A DNA stretch of 64,000 nucleotides from Scalesia atractyloides (taxonomy: Eukaryota; Streptophyta; Magnoliopsida; Asterales; Asteraceae): contig CAMTDV010000030.1 in NCBI GenBank assembly GCA_947069175.1, positions 95,752,411-95,816,410 of the forward strand, given 5' to 3'. Under the pieces are notes generated by a model. That model was not told the origin of the DNA, made no database searches, and saw only the letters and a list, made by a program, of their open reading frames with translations. Position 1 is the first letter of the stretch. Each line of letters starts with the position of its first letter. This document shows positions 1-12,485 of this stretch, piece by piece. Made by a program: the position numbers and the translations under genes.

Positions 1-649
1 CCTCAAATTTTGTTTTTACTTTCGGTTTTTTGTTTAGTTTTTATATTTTAAGTTTATATGTATTTTAAAAATGTTGGTTTTTTGTTATTTTAGTTTATAT
101 TTTATTTAAAAAAAACTTTAGTGATGGTATGATGGGTGTTGCAAATGTTTTAGTGATAGTGTGATGGAATGTGCTAAATGAGGCGTCCGATTATAATTGA
201 GCGAGATAATGTGATGAATTCCCCTAGTTCCCTAATAATTCATCACCGCAGCCACCACCATCGCAACCGCAGCCACCACCATCGCAACCGCCACCACCCA
301 CCGCTGCCACTACAACTATGACCTATCACCAACCACCACCTTTCACCACCAATTTTATTACTTCGTCTTTTCTTGTCAACAAACAACACAAAGTAATGAT
401 TCATTCTATTCTCACATGCTAACCAAATAAAACATAGAATGGTAATGATCAATTCCATTAGCTCATCCATTCCATTACCTCGTCCATTCCGTTGCCCCAT
501 CCATTCCATTACCCTATACCAAACAAACCCAAGATGAAATGGATGTGAATGTTTACTTTATATAAGGATTAAATATATACCATCCATATGTAAAACCAAC
601 TAAGCTTATTTAGATATGTAATAAGATATCCAAATATATATCAAACCGT
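1..649. other. AT-rich intergenic DNA with short GC-rich repeat
   Basis: No gene is recognisable. A GC-rich patch at about 243-310 contains two tandem copies of a roughly 21-base unit (CGCAGCCACCACCATCGCAAC type). The frames across it give only low-complexity Trp/Arg or His/Pro runs. The rest is AT-rich with no supported element border. Confidence 0.5.
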
Positions 650-796
650 ATTATTTGCATGGTTGCAAAAGTCGCTAGACGCTCCCTAGTCGGAGAGTAC
701 CCGGGGAGAACTCGGACATGTTAAATTACAAAGAATTAATTTTTGGAAATTAAATATATGTCAAATAACATAATTTTATTAATTTTTATAACAAAA

Positions 797-2666
797 CTAG
801 GTTATTGCCCCGTGTAATACACGGGGTGAGTCATAATTATAATGTGAAATAAAAAAATATATTCATAATATGATCCAACTATATATAATATAAAGTAATA
901 TGCAGACCAAATACGAAATAAATATTGGAGTTTGTATAGCCATTCATAATAATATAATCTGTTATTTGTTTTAGAATTTGTCATAGGAACTTAAAGTTTT
1001 GTATCACTACTAATATTTGTTGTGACATTTTCATGTTGAAAGGTAACTTGTCTGCTTTTTTCTGATAATTGATGTTTTCTATGTGACATAGATAATACGC
1101 ATAGCATATGAAGAGTAAAATAACATACCTAGTATGTATAATGAAGTAGAGTTTAATTCTAAATACTGGATGTAATATATTGAATATTAAATAATGATTT
1201 TTTCTATTCTTTACAAAACTTTAATTATCACAAAAAATCTAATTTGATTCCAGAAGGGAAAGTAAAACTTACGAAATTTATATTAACATTAAAATAAAAA
1301 TGTAAACATTTAATGGGTTTTTTTCTAAAAAAAACATTTAATTGATTAAATGGTTACTAATTTTATGGGTTTTTGTTTAATATTTTTAAATCAAAATTAA
1401 ATCCATAAATTATAGATTAGATTTAACAAAAACTAGAAGATTGATCCGCGCGCGTTGCGCCGCCGCCAACGAAATTGATATGTTTTTTATCAGATTCACA
1501 TTTACAATGTGTTAAAGATGTTTTTATTGGTTAAGTCTGTATTACTATCTTATAGAAATAAGTCATTCACCAAATAATCTCAATACAATTAATGGTATCA
1601 TAATTACTACTTTACATGACTTGTCTCCATATAAATAACCTATCGTATTAAACTCCCCGCGTTGCGGCGGGGGTGTAAACCGTGACAAATAGCACAAATG
1701 CCACACTATAGCCAACGACCACCAACATTGAAGTTGCGGCATCTTAATGTGGAAAAATTAGTCCGACATATAAAAATAGAAAATAATAACTAACTCGATT
1801 TAGGACTCGCACGTTGTGACGAACTTATTAAACAGGAAAAAAATAAAGGACATAAACACACTGAACCACACACGTACGTTGCCCCATGTTAACTCGCAAA
1901 ATTTAGAAAGAAGCGTATAACAAAACGTAAAATCGTTGAACCACACACACACATTGTGCTGTGTTAAGTCGCAAAATTTATATCTAAACATGAAACGAAA
2001 AATTTTGCAAAATATGAAAAACATAGGAGATCAAAGTTGAAAGTAAAAAGGTTGTGAGGTTAAATTAGAAAAACTAAAAACTTTTGGGTTAAAACTACAA
2101 AATCAAGTAGTTTTGTGTTTAAAGTGAAACATCAATTTTTTTTTTGAAAAACCCCCCAAAACATTGGGTATAACACCACTAAGCATCATGTACAACACAA
2201 CTATGCACATAAAACCTATTAAGCACCATGTACAAACCCACAATGCACAAACATCTTTCAAATTAATAGTATATAAATTATAATATTTAAATCTTTTTAA
2301 TTTGAAATTTAAATTTATCTGTAAATTATTGATGTCCTCAATGAATGACATGTGTCCCAAATAAGGTTTCTTTTATTATATAGTATAGATTAAATTAAAT
2401 TTATATTAACATTAAAATAAAAATGTTAACATTTAGTGGGTTTTTTCTTAAAAAAATATTTAATTGATTAAATGGTTACTAATTTTATGGGTTTTTGTTT
2501 AATAATTTCAAATCAAAATTAAATCCATAAATTATAGATTAGATTTAAAATAATTTATAATATTTAAATCTTTTTAATTTGAAATTTAAATTTATCTATA
2601 AATTATTGATGCCCTCAATGAATGACATGTGTCCCAAATCAGGTTTCTTTTATTATATAGTATAGA
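797..2666 (-). mobile_element. Helitron, non-autonomous (outer)
   Basis: Read on the minus strand, the element begins TCTATACTATATAATA at 2666 and ends CTAG at 800-797. A 19-base hairpin (CCCCGTGTAATACACGGGG, 808-826) lies just inside the 3' end. The flanks are A and T, as expected for Helitron insertion. There is no Rep/helicase coding, so it is non-autonomous. It lies inside the hAT element and is itself interrupted by, or fused with, a second Helitron. Confidence 0.65.
1433..2389 (-). mobile_element. Helitron, non-autonomous (inner)
   Basis: A second TCTATACTATATAATA start lies at 2389. A second CTAG end followed by T lies at 1433, preceded by a GC-rich hairpin (GCGGCGCAACGCGCGC, about 1446-1466). 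About 150 bases of the outer Helitron (1278-1430 and 2398-2545) are duplicated on either side of it. No coding capacity is seen. Confidence 0.55.
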
Positions 2667-2882
2667 TACGTGAAAATATATTTATTCTTTAATATGATAG
2701 ACATTTTTTTAAGTCAAAATCGGTCTAAATTAACCTACTAAATCCGATTTTGGTCGAGATTGACCGCGTTTGGTCGATTCCGAGTAATTAGGCGGAATTG
2801 ATCGTCTCGGCAGCCTACCTTGTAGCGACTACTCGAGGAGTACTCGGCCTTGGAGACCTTGTTTTACAACCATGATTATTTG

Positions 2883-3908
2883 CATGCTAAAAGATATCCA
2901 AATTATTCATGATCTTCATCATGCCGGTTTGATTGTGCCAAAAATTATAGAGAATATGAGACAATACGTCAAGTATGACCAATGAGAATCGTCCGTGCCC
3001 ATGGCACTCAAATACGTTAGTAAAATATCAAACTCTATCCTTCGTATCTAAAAGATATTTAAAGTTATTTATTTTAATCAAACAAGTTTTATCTTGTAAA
3101 AAAATATAAACAATACGTGATGTATGACCACCAATTATCGTCAATGCTAATGAAACTCGAATAGAGTTCCTCTAAAACTAGGTCACCAGGAGTGTGGTTC
3201 ACTAGTGAACCATTATACTACATCGTTATTCTCTTCACCATCTCTCCAATTCCCTCGTCATGTTTTAGAGGTCGGAAGAGGTCATTATAACAGTGAAGAG
3301 ACCTCAAAGGTCACAAACATTGGAATGCTAAGTGAATGAGATTGTCCACAAATCTTCTAATGCTTTACGATGTGTGATTTATGGATTTTTTTTCCTAAAA
3401 CTCTTAAGTTTCTAACTCAAAATGTTTCCTTTCAAAAGCTTTCTTTAAGTATCACGAATTCACAATGTCTTAGGGAGATCAAATCATCAACATACACATC
3501 CATTTTAACATTTTCGGATTATGAAGTCTTTACATGAAAATATAAATTTTAAATAGCTCACGTCTAATTTGAATCTTATTGATAAATTCTTAATAAAAAT
3601 ATTTAAAAGCGAGTAACAAAAGGGCACCTAGCGTTAGAGCATATCTTCTTAGATATTAAAGGTTTTAGTCCGATCATAAACAAATATGTACATTTAAATA
3701 TACTTTACTAGTTTTTGAGATTATTTTCAAAGTTTAACCCCATCCAAATTCCAAAGTGGACCACCAAAACGGGTTTACTTTTTTTAAGGGCAACTGACTT
3801 TTTTATATCGTGTTTTTCTTCAACTATTTAGAGAGATCCCATACAAGACAATAAAATTATATGATGCTTACGAGACATGGAGAAGAGGACAAGTGGTATT
3901 AGCTTGAA
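2883..3908. other. Intergenic, no gene seen
   Basis: AT-rich DNA without a credible reading frame. A perfect 16-bp palindrome GGTTCACTAGTGAACC lies at about 3197-3212, beside sequence resembling a decayed MITE. Element borders could not be placed. Confidence 0.4.
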
Positions 3909-4680
3909 GTATAATTTAGTCATTTCTCCTTTGAAACAATTTCCCTCATTGATTTTCAAACGGCTATAACTTTTTCATACATTAATATTTAAAAAAAATA
4001 CACCATATTAACGATCATTTCATTCTCTTTAATTCGAGCAGCCTATTACTATAGTTTTCTAACAAATAAATTACAGGATTTTGAATACACATTAGTTCAT
4101 TACGTGATTACGTGATTTTGAATACCCAACACATGACTAAGTGATTTTGAATACCCATTACGTGATTACACATTCAACATAAACCATTACGTGATTATAC
4201 TTTCAATATAAATTCATTACTTGATTATACCTTCAATATGATTTGTTATAACGAATGTTATTACAATTATGCTTATAACGTAATCACTCAGTGTGTTTCA
4301 AATAAAATATTATAATGAAATCATGTAATCATGAAATGGGTATTCAAAATCACGTAGTCACTTAATAATACATGGTCAACTATTGTTACGTAATTACGTA
4401 ATCACTTATTGTAGTTTCACATTCTATAATGAAATCACGTAATCGGTATTCGAAATCACGTAGTCATGTAATGGGTATTCAAAATCATGTAATCACGTAA
4501 TGAGTATTCAAAATCATGTAATTTTTTAAGAAAACTGTAGCAATAGGCTGCTCGAATGAAAGAGAACGGAATTCTCGTTAATACAGTGTAATTTTTTTTA
4601 AAAAATATTAACGTATCGAAAAGTTATAGCCGTTTAAAAATCAAAGGGGGAAGAGTTCAAATGAGAAAGAACTAAAATAC
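3909..4680. mobile_element. Foldback element with tandem-array core (A)
   Basis: Inverted arms of about 150-170 bases (about 3909-4075 and 4510-4680) share blocks such as CGGCTATAACTTTT and TCGAGCAGCCTATT. The core is a degenerate array of roughly 25-base units built on ATTACGTGATT and TGAATACCCA, present in both orientations. There is no coding capacity and no clear target-site duplication. Its arms resemble those of the elements near 59.2-60.4 kb and 62.4-62.9 kb. Confidence 0.6.
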
Positions 4681-5433
4681 CATTTCTCTATTTGTTTCTT
4701 CAATTATTTTAACATTTTATTTACAAAAATTTCATACAAAACTTCTCTCTTATACACGATATCTTGTCTTTATTTATCCCTTATTTTTCTTCAACTATGT
4801 TTGTAGCACATATTTTCTTCAAACTTTACGTGATATTTAGTTAGTTGTACTAGATATATTAAAAATAGGTATGTGTGTTACTTGAAGAAAATATGTTTAT
4901 ATTATTTTAATATAAAAAAATATTAGTTTCTCTCTTCTAAAAAAAAGAAAAGAAAAGAAAAATTAAATCCGTAAACTAGTGAAGTTTCTTCTTCAAGCTT
5001 TTTCTCAAAGCCCTTTTGAGTCCGTAAACAATGGTGAAGTCACCCCTTTCACATTTCAAAGACAAATTTATTTATAAAGTTTGTGTTCAAAGAATAAAAA
5101 ACATTAAACCATGTATTGGTTTCTTAATCTTCGTCATAAACACGTGGAGTTTTGTATTTAGGTTTTATTTATTGAACTTTGTTTGAGTTTATGAAAGCTA
5201 TCATGAAATAGACTCATCAGTCATCACCCTACAAAACAATATTTCGTTGCAAAATTACCTTGGTGAGTTTGCATGGAGACAGTGATTTGTTTCACTTATA
5301 TAGAATCACTAATCACCACAGATAACAAAGAAGGCGCATCGTGTGAAGCGGTAATTCCTAACACAACACGATAAAATAGGGTCGGCAGATACGATCCGTT
5401 ATTAAACTAGTCGACTGAAACAAGAGTCGCTTT
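4681..5433. other. Intergenic, no gene seen
   Basis: AT-rich DNA with no supported coding region. The motif TTTTTCTTCAACTAT near 4786 repeats sequence just left of the foldback element (about 3816), suggesting that both sides come from one older repeat. Confidence 0.35.
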
Positions 5434-5673
5434 TAAGACCATACAGTGTGGGTGTGGTTTTGGGGCGTTTATGCCACACCACGCCACACACACCACCCAA
5501 GAAACGGCGTTGTTCGTGGCCTTTATGTTTGGGCTTGGAGTTTTCCATCAGCGTGGAGGTGGTTTATGAGTTGACGTGTCGTGTGCTGATTGGGATGGCT
5601 TATAGCCGTTAGACCTCAATGGCGTAATTTAAAAAAAAAAAGATTTTTAGTTAAAAAAATAATTTAACCCACC

Positions 5674-5680
5674 TATATAA
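5674..5680 (+). promoter_or_regulatory. TATA box of Harbinger ORF
   Basis: TATATAA lies about 105 bases before the ATG at 5784, a plausible core promoter position for the internal gene of the Harbinger-like element. Confidence 0.45.
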
Positions 5681-5783
5681 AAAAACCTCAAACTTTTCAC
5701 CAATTTTAACATCACTTTCTTCTACCCAACTGCATTTCATCCTTCATTTTTGTAAAACCTCTCAACTTTTTATAAAAAAAATA

Positions 5784-6939
5784 ATGCATCCACACAACCG
5801 CAACTTCGATTCGAACAACCCCTATGGTTTGGGCGAAGTATTGAACACCACTTCGCCTCAAGGGTCTCAATTGGTCCACAACTTTGATTTGAGCATAATG
5901 GCGTACGACCATCTACTTGCGAACTTACCTTTTATGTTTCCATATCAAATGCAAGCTCAACAACAACCGCTAACTCTTCTATCCCAAACGCCCCCTACAC
6001 CGAATTCTTACCGGAAACTCAACCTACACCACCCGAATCATCTACGCGAAAGAAACGAAACCATAAAAAGAAAACCGAGACCGAGAAGGAAAAGGCATCG
6101 TCGCGTATATTCGTGGATGAATGACGAAGAGTTTGTGTTGATGAAAGCTTGGCTTTCCATTTCGGAGAATTCGGTTTTAGGTACAATTCGCTTTTAATTT
6201 ATTGTAAAAAATATATCTTATACTTATAATATATATTTTTTTAAATAGGTACCAACCAATATAGTGACGATTTTTGGAATAAACGACCTATATCACAAAA
6301 CCTTGGGATGTGATTACTATCGACAAAATGATAGGCTCTCGTCAAAGTGGCGTGAAATAAACCTCCGTGATTACCTTCAACGACCATTATAACAACCTAA
6401 AGAACAACCCAAAAAGTGGCAAAATGGACTCCGACTTGTTGATGTGTGTGACTGCCTTGTATTCGGAAGGAAAGAAACCACCTTTAAATTTATGCATTGT
6501 TGGGAAGTTGCGAAAAACTCCCCAAAATGGGCACGAGTACCTTTGCGGGACAATCGTCATCCAAAAGCTCTTAAAGTTGCTCCTCCACTAATCGCTCGGA
6601 TGCTCATACCGAGTTTGAGATCAACTTAAGCGACGGTGATTTTGAAGTCGAATGCGCACCTGGAAGAGATAAATCAAAAAATAGGGCGCAAAAATCATAC
6701 ACTACGAGTGACGAAAGAAACACCGCGTTGGTCGGCAACTAAGATCAAATAACTACACGTTCAACAACATTCAACAAGAAAGAAACACCCAAAAAATGAA
6801 AGCACTCTAGATTTTCAAGCGCAAGGAAAGGAAATCGGATATGAAATTCCTCGCTATGAAGATCGACCACCTTGACGCCAAAAAGAGGAAAATTTATGAG
6901 AATCTGAAAGAAGAAATAAAGGCAAAATATTGTACTTAG
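5784..6939 (+). pseudogene. Harbinger-associated Myb/SANT-like (NAM-C-associated) protein, decayed
   Basis: The ATG at 5784 opens a Gln/Pro/Asn-rich leader and a basic stretch (about residues 95-108), followed by a trihelix/Myb-like segment with SWMNDEEFVLMKAW. A small intron is likely at 6181-6249 (GTACAA to AAATAG). Splicing it joins SENSVLG to TNQYSDDFW, the expected continuation of this family. After that the frame fails: stops and at least two shifts separate SSKWREINL, FNDHYNNLKNNPKSG and FKFMHCWEVAKNSPKW, all recognisable blocks of the plant proteins often named NAM-associated or glutathione S-transferase T3-like. A Lys-rich C-terminal block ends near 6939. In active PIF/Harbinger elements the Myb-like partner binds DNA and helps the transposase. 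The assignment to ORF1 rests on motif memory and on the element borders. Confidence 0.65.
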
Positions 6940-7576
6940 TTTCGGTTTTTTAAGCTTTAGTTATTTTAGCTTTCCTTTTTTTCTAATTTATGTAGTCTTT
7001 TTTTATTTAAATTATGTAATCTTCTTTTTATTTTATTTATGTAATCATTTTTTTTATTTTACATAGGTAATTTAAAAAATATATAGTTTCAAATAATAAA
7101 AATAAGAACAAAAACTAGGTGTCTCGTGTCGAATAACGTTCACTCTTTCACGTCCCGTTCCACACACCCCGTTTTTGCACCACCCCGTTTTTGACGCGCT
7201 GACGTGTGTCCTCCACGTGTTGAATAACGCCCAATTTTCAAGCCCTCCACAAGGTATAGTCTAATATATGAATTAAACCCGGTTTATTTGATAAATGAGT
7301 TAACTCCGAACACAACATGTTCATGTGTTAGACGTATTAACCCATATATGGCTTTTTAATAAAATTGTTATTTAGTTTTTTTATATGAAAATTGTTAAAA
7401 TTTAAAATTTTAATTTATAACTTTCTTCCTCTAACTATTAACTTTTGTAAGCGAAATCGGATTTCCTTTTGAACCATTTCATCGACTCTTCACTTCCAAC
7501 AGCTTTATTTGGTTAGTTTTAACTACCCATTCTATAATCTTTTGCATTCACTCTTCTAATCTCAAGCTAAATATAA

Positions 7577-8564
7577 GACTAAATTACATAGATTGTACTT
7601 TATTTATACGTGAAATTGCACCCTATGTCCTCTATCTTTAATAAGTACACTCCATGACCTTGATGACTAAATTTTGTACACTCTAAGTCCTTTACACTAA
7701 CCATCATCCATTTCATCCGGTAAGTAGTTGCATGTGCCCCTCATGTGAGGGACAAAACAACCATTTTACACATACCATGTTCAAATATAGAGTCATTCTA
7801 ATAGGTTTCATCTGCTTATAACACTCCATTACAATAAATTCTAAATTCAGGCCTAATTAGCATAGATAATCCTCTTGATAAGGGTGTTGAACGATTCTGC
7901 ATTCGTGAACATCTCGAACGACAAGATCTTTATGAGATTGACGATAATACTTCATGACATGGCATCTGATGTTTTTATTTGTGCATCTGATGTTTTTTCT
8001 TCAAAGTCCCATTTGCATCTGATTTTTTTATTGTGTACTTGGGTATATAAATGCTGCAATTCTAGAATCGAAGTGCCAAATTTGCAGTCAAACCCAGGTA
8101 TAATTAATACATGCACATATCAGCAGCCAAATTTATAGCTAGTTCAAGTCTAATGTATGCACAGTTGGTTCAAGTCTAATGTATGGACATTTGCAGCCAT
8201 AGTTGGTTCAAGTCTAACCACATTTACCCACTGTAATGTTAATTTTGACAAATTAAAATAGACACAAAAATGATTGCCTTACACATAATAGTACTAAAAT
8301 TGTTTTGAGGTGTAGGATATGCACAGTATTTGATCGATTGGTATAATAAAAGTCTGGGAAGAGAAAAGTATGTGTAAAATGACTGTTTTGCTCCTCACAT
8401 GAGGGGCACATGCACCTACTTAACGTATGAAATGGATGGTGGTTAGTGTAAAGGACTTGGAGTGTGCAAAATTTAGTCATAAAGGACATGAAATATACTT
8501 ATTAAAGACAAATGACAAAGGATGCAATTATACGTATAAATAAAGGACAATCTGTAATTTTGTC
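7577..8564. mobile_element. MULE-type foldback element 1
   Basis: Long inverted arms of roughly 200 bases (7577-7780 and 8370-8564) begin GACTAAATTACA on the left and GACAAAATTACA on the right (reverse complement). A perfect 9-bp duplication TAAATATAA lies at 7568-7576 and 8565-8573, diagnostic of Mutator-like elements. The arms contain the palindrome CCCTCATGTGAGGG. No transposase or captured gene was recognised in the middle. Confidence 0.8.
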
Positions 8565-8573
8565 TAAATATAA

Positions 8574-9425
8574 CTAAGTTTGTTAATTGAAAATAAGAGA
8601 AGAAGAAATTAAAAACAATTAAACTGACACCATTTACAAAAATATTTCATTTAAGCTGAAGTAACTTAACATTTAAATTATTACCAAGCATTTGGTATTA
8701 ATTATAATAAAAATAAAATGGGTTGGCCTAAAACACGATCTGATTATAAATGATTCCAACATGACACAAGTAATCATATGAGTTGGGTCAAAGTTGAAGA
8801 ACTAAACCTGCCAACCCGACAATTGACACCCCTTTCGGGTTGTAAATGAACCGAACGAACACGAACGAGGCCATATTCGTGAATTGATCACAAACACGCA
8901 CGTCGAACAGAGGTTTATGTTCGTGTTTGTTTGTTAAGGAAATTTTAGTTGTTCGTGAACATTTCGTGAACACTGGTTATGAACATTAAACTTGAAACTA
9001 GGAAAAAAAATATCATTAACCTTAAACATTGGATACACGTAGTCAAATCCAACCATTAAATGATAAATCAATAATTGTAGCCACAAGAAGTCTACTATAA
9101 GCATCATACAATAAATCAAGTTTAGCAAATTTATGATATAATTATCTAAAGTTAGTTAGACATATCCCAAAAAAATGTCTTTAGTGTCCAACTTCTTCAT
9201 TTGTTTAGACAAAGGTTTATATTCTACTATTGTTTTAACTAAAGTAAAAAAAACATAGAGGAGAAAACTTAAGACGGAAAGTGTAATATTAAAAAAACAT
9301 AAAAAAAACGTTTAACAAATTAATAATAAGAAAACTCATTTGAATTAACATAATAATAAGAAAACTCATTTGTATTTGACCCGGTGCCGGATTATTCAGC
9401 TAGTTACACATTGTATCTATATCTA
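8574..9425. other. Intergenic with decayed hAT MITE
   Basis: About 8825-8985 holds sequence rich in GAACGAACACGAAC, resembling the intact hAT MITE in intron 10 of the homeobox gene, but without clear ends. The rest is AT-rich and shows no gene. Confidence 0.4.
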
Positions 9426-10426
9426 TCTATAGTATATAATAAAATAAACCATTTATGGACACTTGTCATCATATTAGGTCATGTATTTTTTGATTTTCTC
9501 AATCTCTTATGGATAATTATTATTTATAGATAACCCTCCAATTAAATAGTATTAAGTTTAATCTCTTGTAGATAATTATTATTTAGTTTAATTTCTTTTA
9601 ATTAATTATAGATAACTCTCCTACTAAATATAATCTCTTATGAATAATTATTATTTATAGATAACCCTCCTACTAAATAGTAGTTAGTTTAACCTCTTAT
9701 GGATAATTATTATTTAGTTTAATCTTTTCTAATTAATTATAGATAATTACAAATATAAAATCATTGATTTACTAACAATAATAAAGTCTTATTTAAAAAT
9801 AACAATTCAAAAAATATATAATTAAAAACATATGAAATTATAATAAAGTTAACCAATTTATCATCATACAACCTTCCAACTATTAATCATATTTTTTTTC
9901 TATCTTATATTAACTAAATAAATAAAAACAAATATTAAATCTTATCCTACTTTAAATGTCGAATAGAATATTTCTATTTTTCCAATAAAATATTATCCTT
10001 AAATTTAAATTGTTAATGTAAGAAATTTTTAAAAAACCAAATTGTTAATCACCAAAACCTAACTTTGTATTAATATATTATTTATTTTTATTATTAAATA
10101 ATATTTATTCAACCCGTGTAATACACAGGGTTTTTAAAGATATAACTTTTTTTATTATTTGGTAAACAATATTACATTTATTCAACCCATGTAATACACA
10201 TGTTTATAAAGATATAACTTTTTTTTTATTATTTGATATATAAAATTAAATTTATTCAATCCGTACAATAAATATGGTTCTTATAGATATAACTTTTTAT
10301 TATTTAATATATAAAATTATATTTATTTATCCCGTGAAATTAATGGGGTTTTAAAAATATATTGTTTTATTATTAATATATAAATTCATTTATTTAACCC
10401 GTGTAACACACGGGGTTATAACCTAG
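9426..10426 (+). mobile_element. Helitron, non-autonomous, 1001 bp
   Basis: It starts TCTATAGTATATAATA after an A and ends CTAG before a T. A terminal hairpin CCCGTGTAACACACGGG lies at about 10398-10414. The interior has a roughly 150-base duplication around GATAATTATTATTTA (9500-9735) and no coding region. The 5' end resembles that of the Helitrons at 0.8-2.7 kb, so they belong to related families. Confidence 0.7.
10100..10426 (+). repeat. Tandem array of Helitron 3' hairpins
   Basis: Five successive units of roughly 73-80 bases each carry a version of the terminal hairpin followed by GATATAACTTTTT-type sequence. The stems lie near 10112, 10186, 10260, 10330 and 10398. The inner copies have decayed stems (for example CCATGTAATACACATG). 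Only the last is followed by CTAG. Confidence 0.6.
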
Positions 10427-10527
10427 TTTGTATATATAACACACACGATGCATGTAGTTGAGATAGGATGGACATAATAAGAATTCCCAATTTCTCTAGT
10501 CCTCTTCTCTCTACTCTTATATATATG

Positions 10528-10712
10528 CATATGGGATATTGTCATGAGGCTGTTGTTTCACACACAAAAAAAAGAACACTTAACTAAAATGGAAATTAAC
10601 TATTAATCACACCCATTACAAAGCATATGGGATATTGTCATGAGGCTGTTGTTTCACACAAAAGAACACTAGTCTAAAATGGAAATTAACTATTAGTCAC
10701 ACCCATTACAAA
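10528..10712. repeat. Tandem duplication, about 96-bp unit
   Basis: Two nearly identical units begin GCATATGGGATATTGTCATG (10528 and about 10624) and run through ACACCCATTACAAA. The copies differ by a short A-run and a few substitutions, so the duplication is fairly young. Confidence 0.7.
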
Positions 10713-11219
10713 AAAAAATACAAATTGCATTTGACATTTGTGTAGTTTCTTTCTTTTTGGGTTCTTAACTTTTAGATTGTCAAAAGTTACGAAATCGACA
10801 TGTATTGCTTTTGTTATCATAAGCTATATGATTCTTAAGATTATTGATGATGGGAAGTACACTTCATCATGAGGTTGGGTACAAGACAAATCTCTATTAG
10901 AAGTGTCAATTGTACACGATTAAATAATTGCTTTTATTTTTAACCGAAAGTTTCTTCTCACAAATCAAAATGGATAAGATAAAGATTCTTAATGCATCAT
11001 ATAATACTTCTAAATGACTAATGCAATGCATAATAGGATTTGCAATGGAGAAATTTAAGAGTGTTTAGTAAAATCATTAGCCGGCCACACGGTCCACATC
11101 GGTCCGCCAATAAAAACATATAATTTTTAGGTTTTTGTTTTAACATCTGACTCATGCACCTGCTAATCCCAGACGTAATCTATACATTTTGTCCACTATA
11201 ATATTACAGCACTCAACCT

Positions 11220-12370
11220 TTGGGATAGGAAGAACTTTTCATCACATATTGATGCCTTGACACCTATGGTAATAATATGACTTATAGAAATGACTTGCTA
11301 GAATAATTATCAAACTCTGATAGAGAATATGATTGGAAGGATTTTTATTGTTTAAACGCGCATTATGCAACTTTCAATTAATTTAACCCATATATTATCA
11401 TCACATGAATAAGTTAACTATCATATAACATAGTCATATTTATATAGATGGATATTCAATTTAGAATCATTACAAATAAAGAACTATAGGAATTATATAA
11501 ACACTAATATAACCAGTGGGGTGGTGGTCAATTGGTAAAGACAAAGTCTTTAAAACACCTAGGTTTAGGAGGAGGAAGTCTTGGGTTTAAGTCTAACAGA
11601 CGACAGGGATTAAAATAAATTGGTCGTTCAAAAAACTAATATAAGAATTATATAAACACTTATATCTATTGTTTTAAATATAATACGTAAGACAATATTC
11701 AACCATCTTTTATTTCTTTCTCAATACATCTGATTATTTACTATACACTACGTATAAATGATTATGTGGTTCGGGCGCATTTTTTTTATAAAATCGGTCA
11801 TCTTGGTTCATCACCACTTTTCATCATATGTTGTTGAACCTTAACAACTTTGGTAATAATGTGGCGCGCATGCTCCACTCCATGTTGTGGTGACTTGTTG
11901 CAAGTAAGGTTAAGTCTTTGCTTCCCGTGTCGAGAAGAATGAGGGTATTGGGTGGGCCTCTTTCTCTCACTAACCAACCTGATTAGATTTTTTTAGATTT
12001 TTTGTATAGAAATTGGTTGTGGCATGGGAAGACTGAGTGGCATATGATTTCCTATGATTTGACAAGTTGCGATAATTAAGAGCTTATAAATGACTCGGAA
12101 GATCTTTATCATTTAAATGCGCATTATCCAACTTTTAGTTAATTTAACCCATTTAAAATTATTACGGAAATAAGTTAACTATCATGTGACATATCATTTA
12201 TATAGATGGATGTATTCAATTTAAAACTAATTTTAAGTAAAGAACTATAAGAATTATATAAACACTTATATCTTTTGTTTTAAATATAATTGATTTTACC
12301 CATCTTCTTTTCTCTCCCTGTACATGTGATTATTTTCTATATATATACTGCATATAAAGATTATGGTTCT
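11220..12370. repeat. Old direct duplication, interrupted by SINE
   Basis: Blocks in 11228-11760 recur in order in about 11806-12370, for example CGCATTAT-CAACTTT, TTTATATAGATGGAT, AATTATATAAACACT and TTGTTTTAAATATAAT. Identity is moderate. Only the first copy carries the SINE at 11513-11634, so the SINE arrived after the duplication. No gene is seen. Confidence 0.5.
11513..11634 (+). mobile_element. SINE (tRNA-derived type), short
   Basis: A box-A-like region GGTCAATTGGTAAAGA and a box-B-like region GGGTTTAAGTCT are followed by the tail TTGGTCGTTCAAAAA. A perfect duplication ACTAATATAA flanks it at 11503-11512 and 11635-11644. The length of 122 bp and the GTTCAAAAA end match a family seen at about 17.05 and 23.1 kb. 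Confidence 0.7.
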
Positions 12371-12485
12371 CACATTATGTTCTTACCTAAAAGTTGACCT
12401 TGTATACAAGATTGCTATAGCTTCATTGGTTAATCAACTTTGTTATATTTCTTAGGTTTGATAATTTTGTAATCAAAGTCTTTGG

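Larger units (their letters stand above)
658..2874. mobile_element. Non-autonomous hAT-type element
   Basis: The ends are inverted: CATGGTTGCAAAA on the left and TTTTACAACCATG on the right. They are flanked by a perfect 8-bp duplication ATTATTTG at 650-657 and 2875-2882, the size expected of the hAT superfamily. No transposase is seen. Most of the interior is Helitron sequence inserted later. The subterminal motif GAGTACTCGG recurs in a second copy of the family at 30.4 kb. Confidence 0.75.
5437..7261 (+). mobile_element. PIF/Harbinger-like element
   Basis: Terminal inverted repeats GACCATACAGTGTGG (left) and, as reverse complement, GACTATACCTTGTGG (right) continue imperfectly for about 40 bases. 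A TAA duplication flanks the element at 5434-5436 and 7262-7264, the 3-bp type typical of PIF/Harbinger. It is 1825 bp long and carries a decayed accessory ORF (5784-6939) but no DDE transposase, so it cannot move on its own. Confidence 0.7.

Noticed and set aside
243..509. Minus-strand frame ending in a Trp/Arg/Leu repeat
   Set aside because: Its C-terminus is only the GC-rich tandem repeat; no family is recognised.
11530..11600. tRNA-like box A and box B
   Set aside because: The boxes belong to a SINE with a target duplication; no cloverleaf can be drawn.
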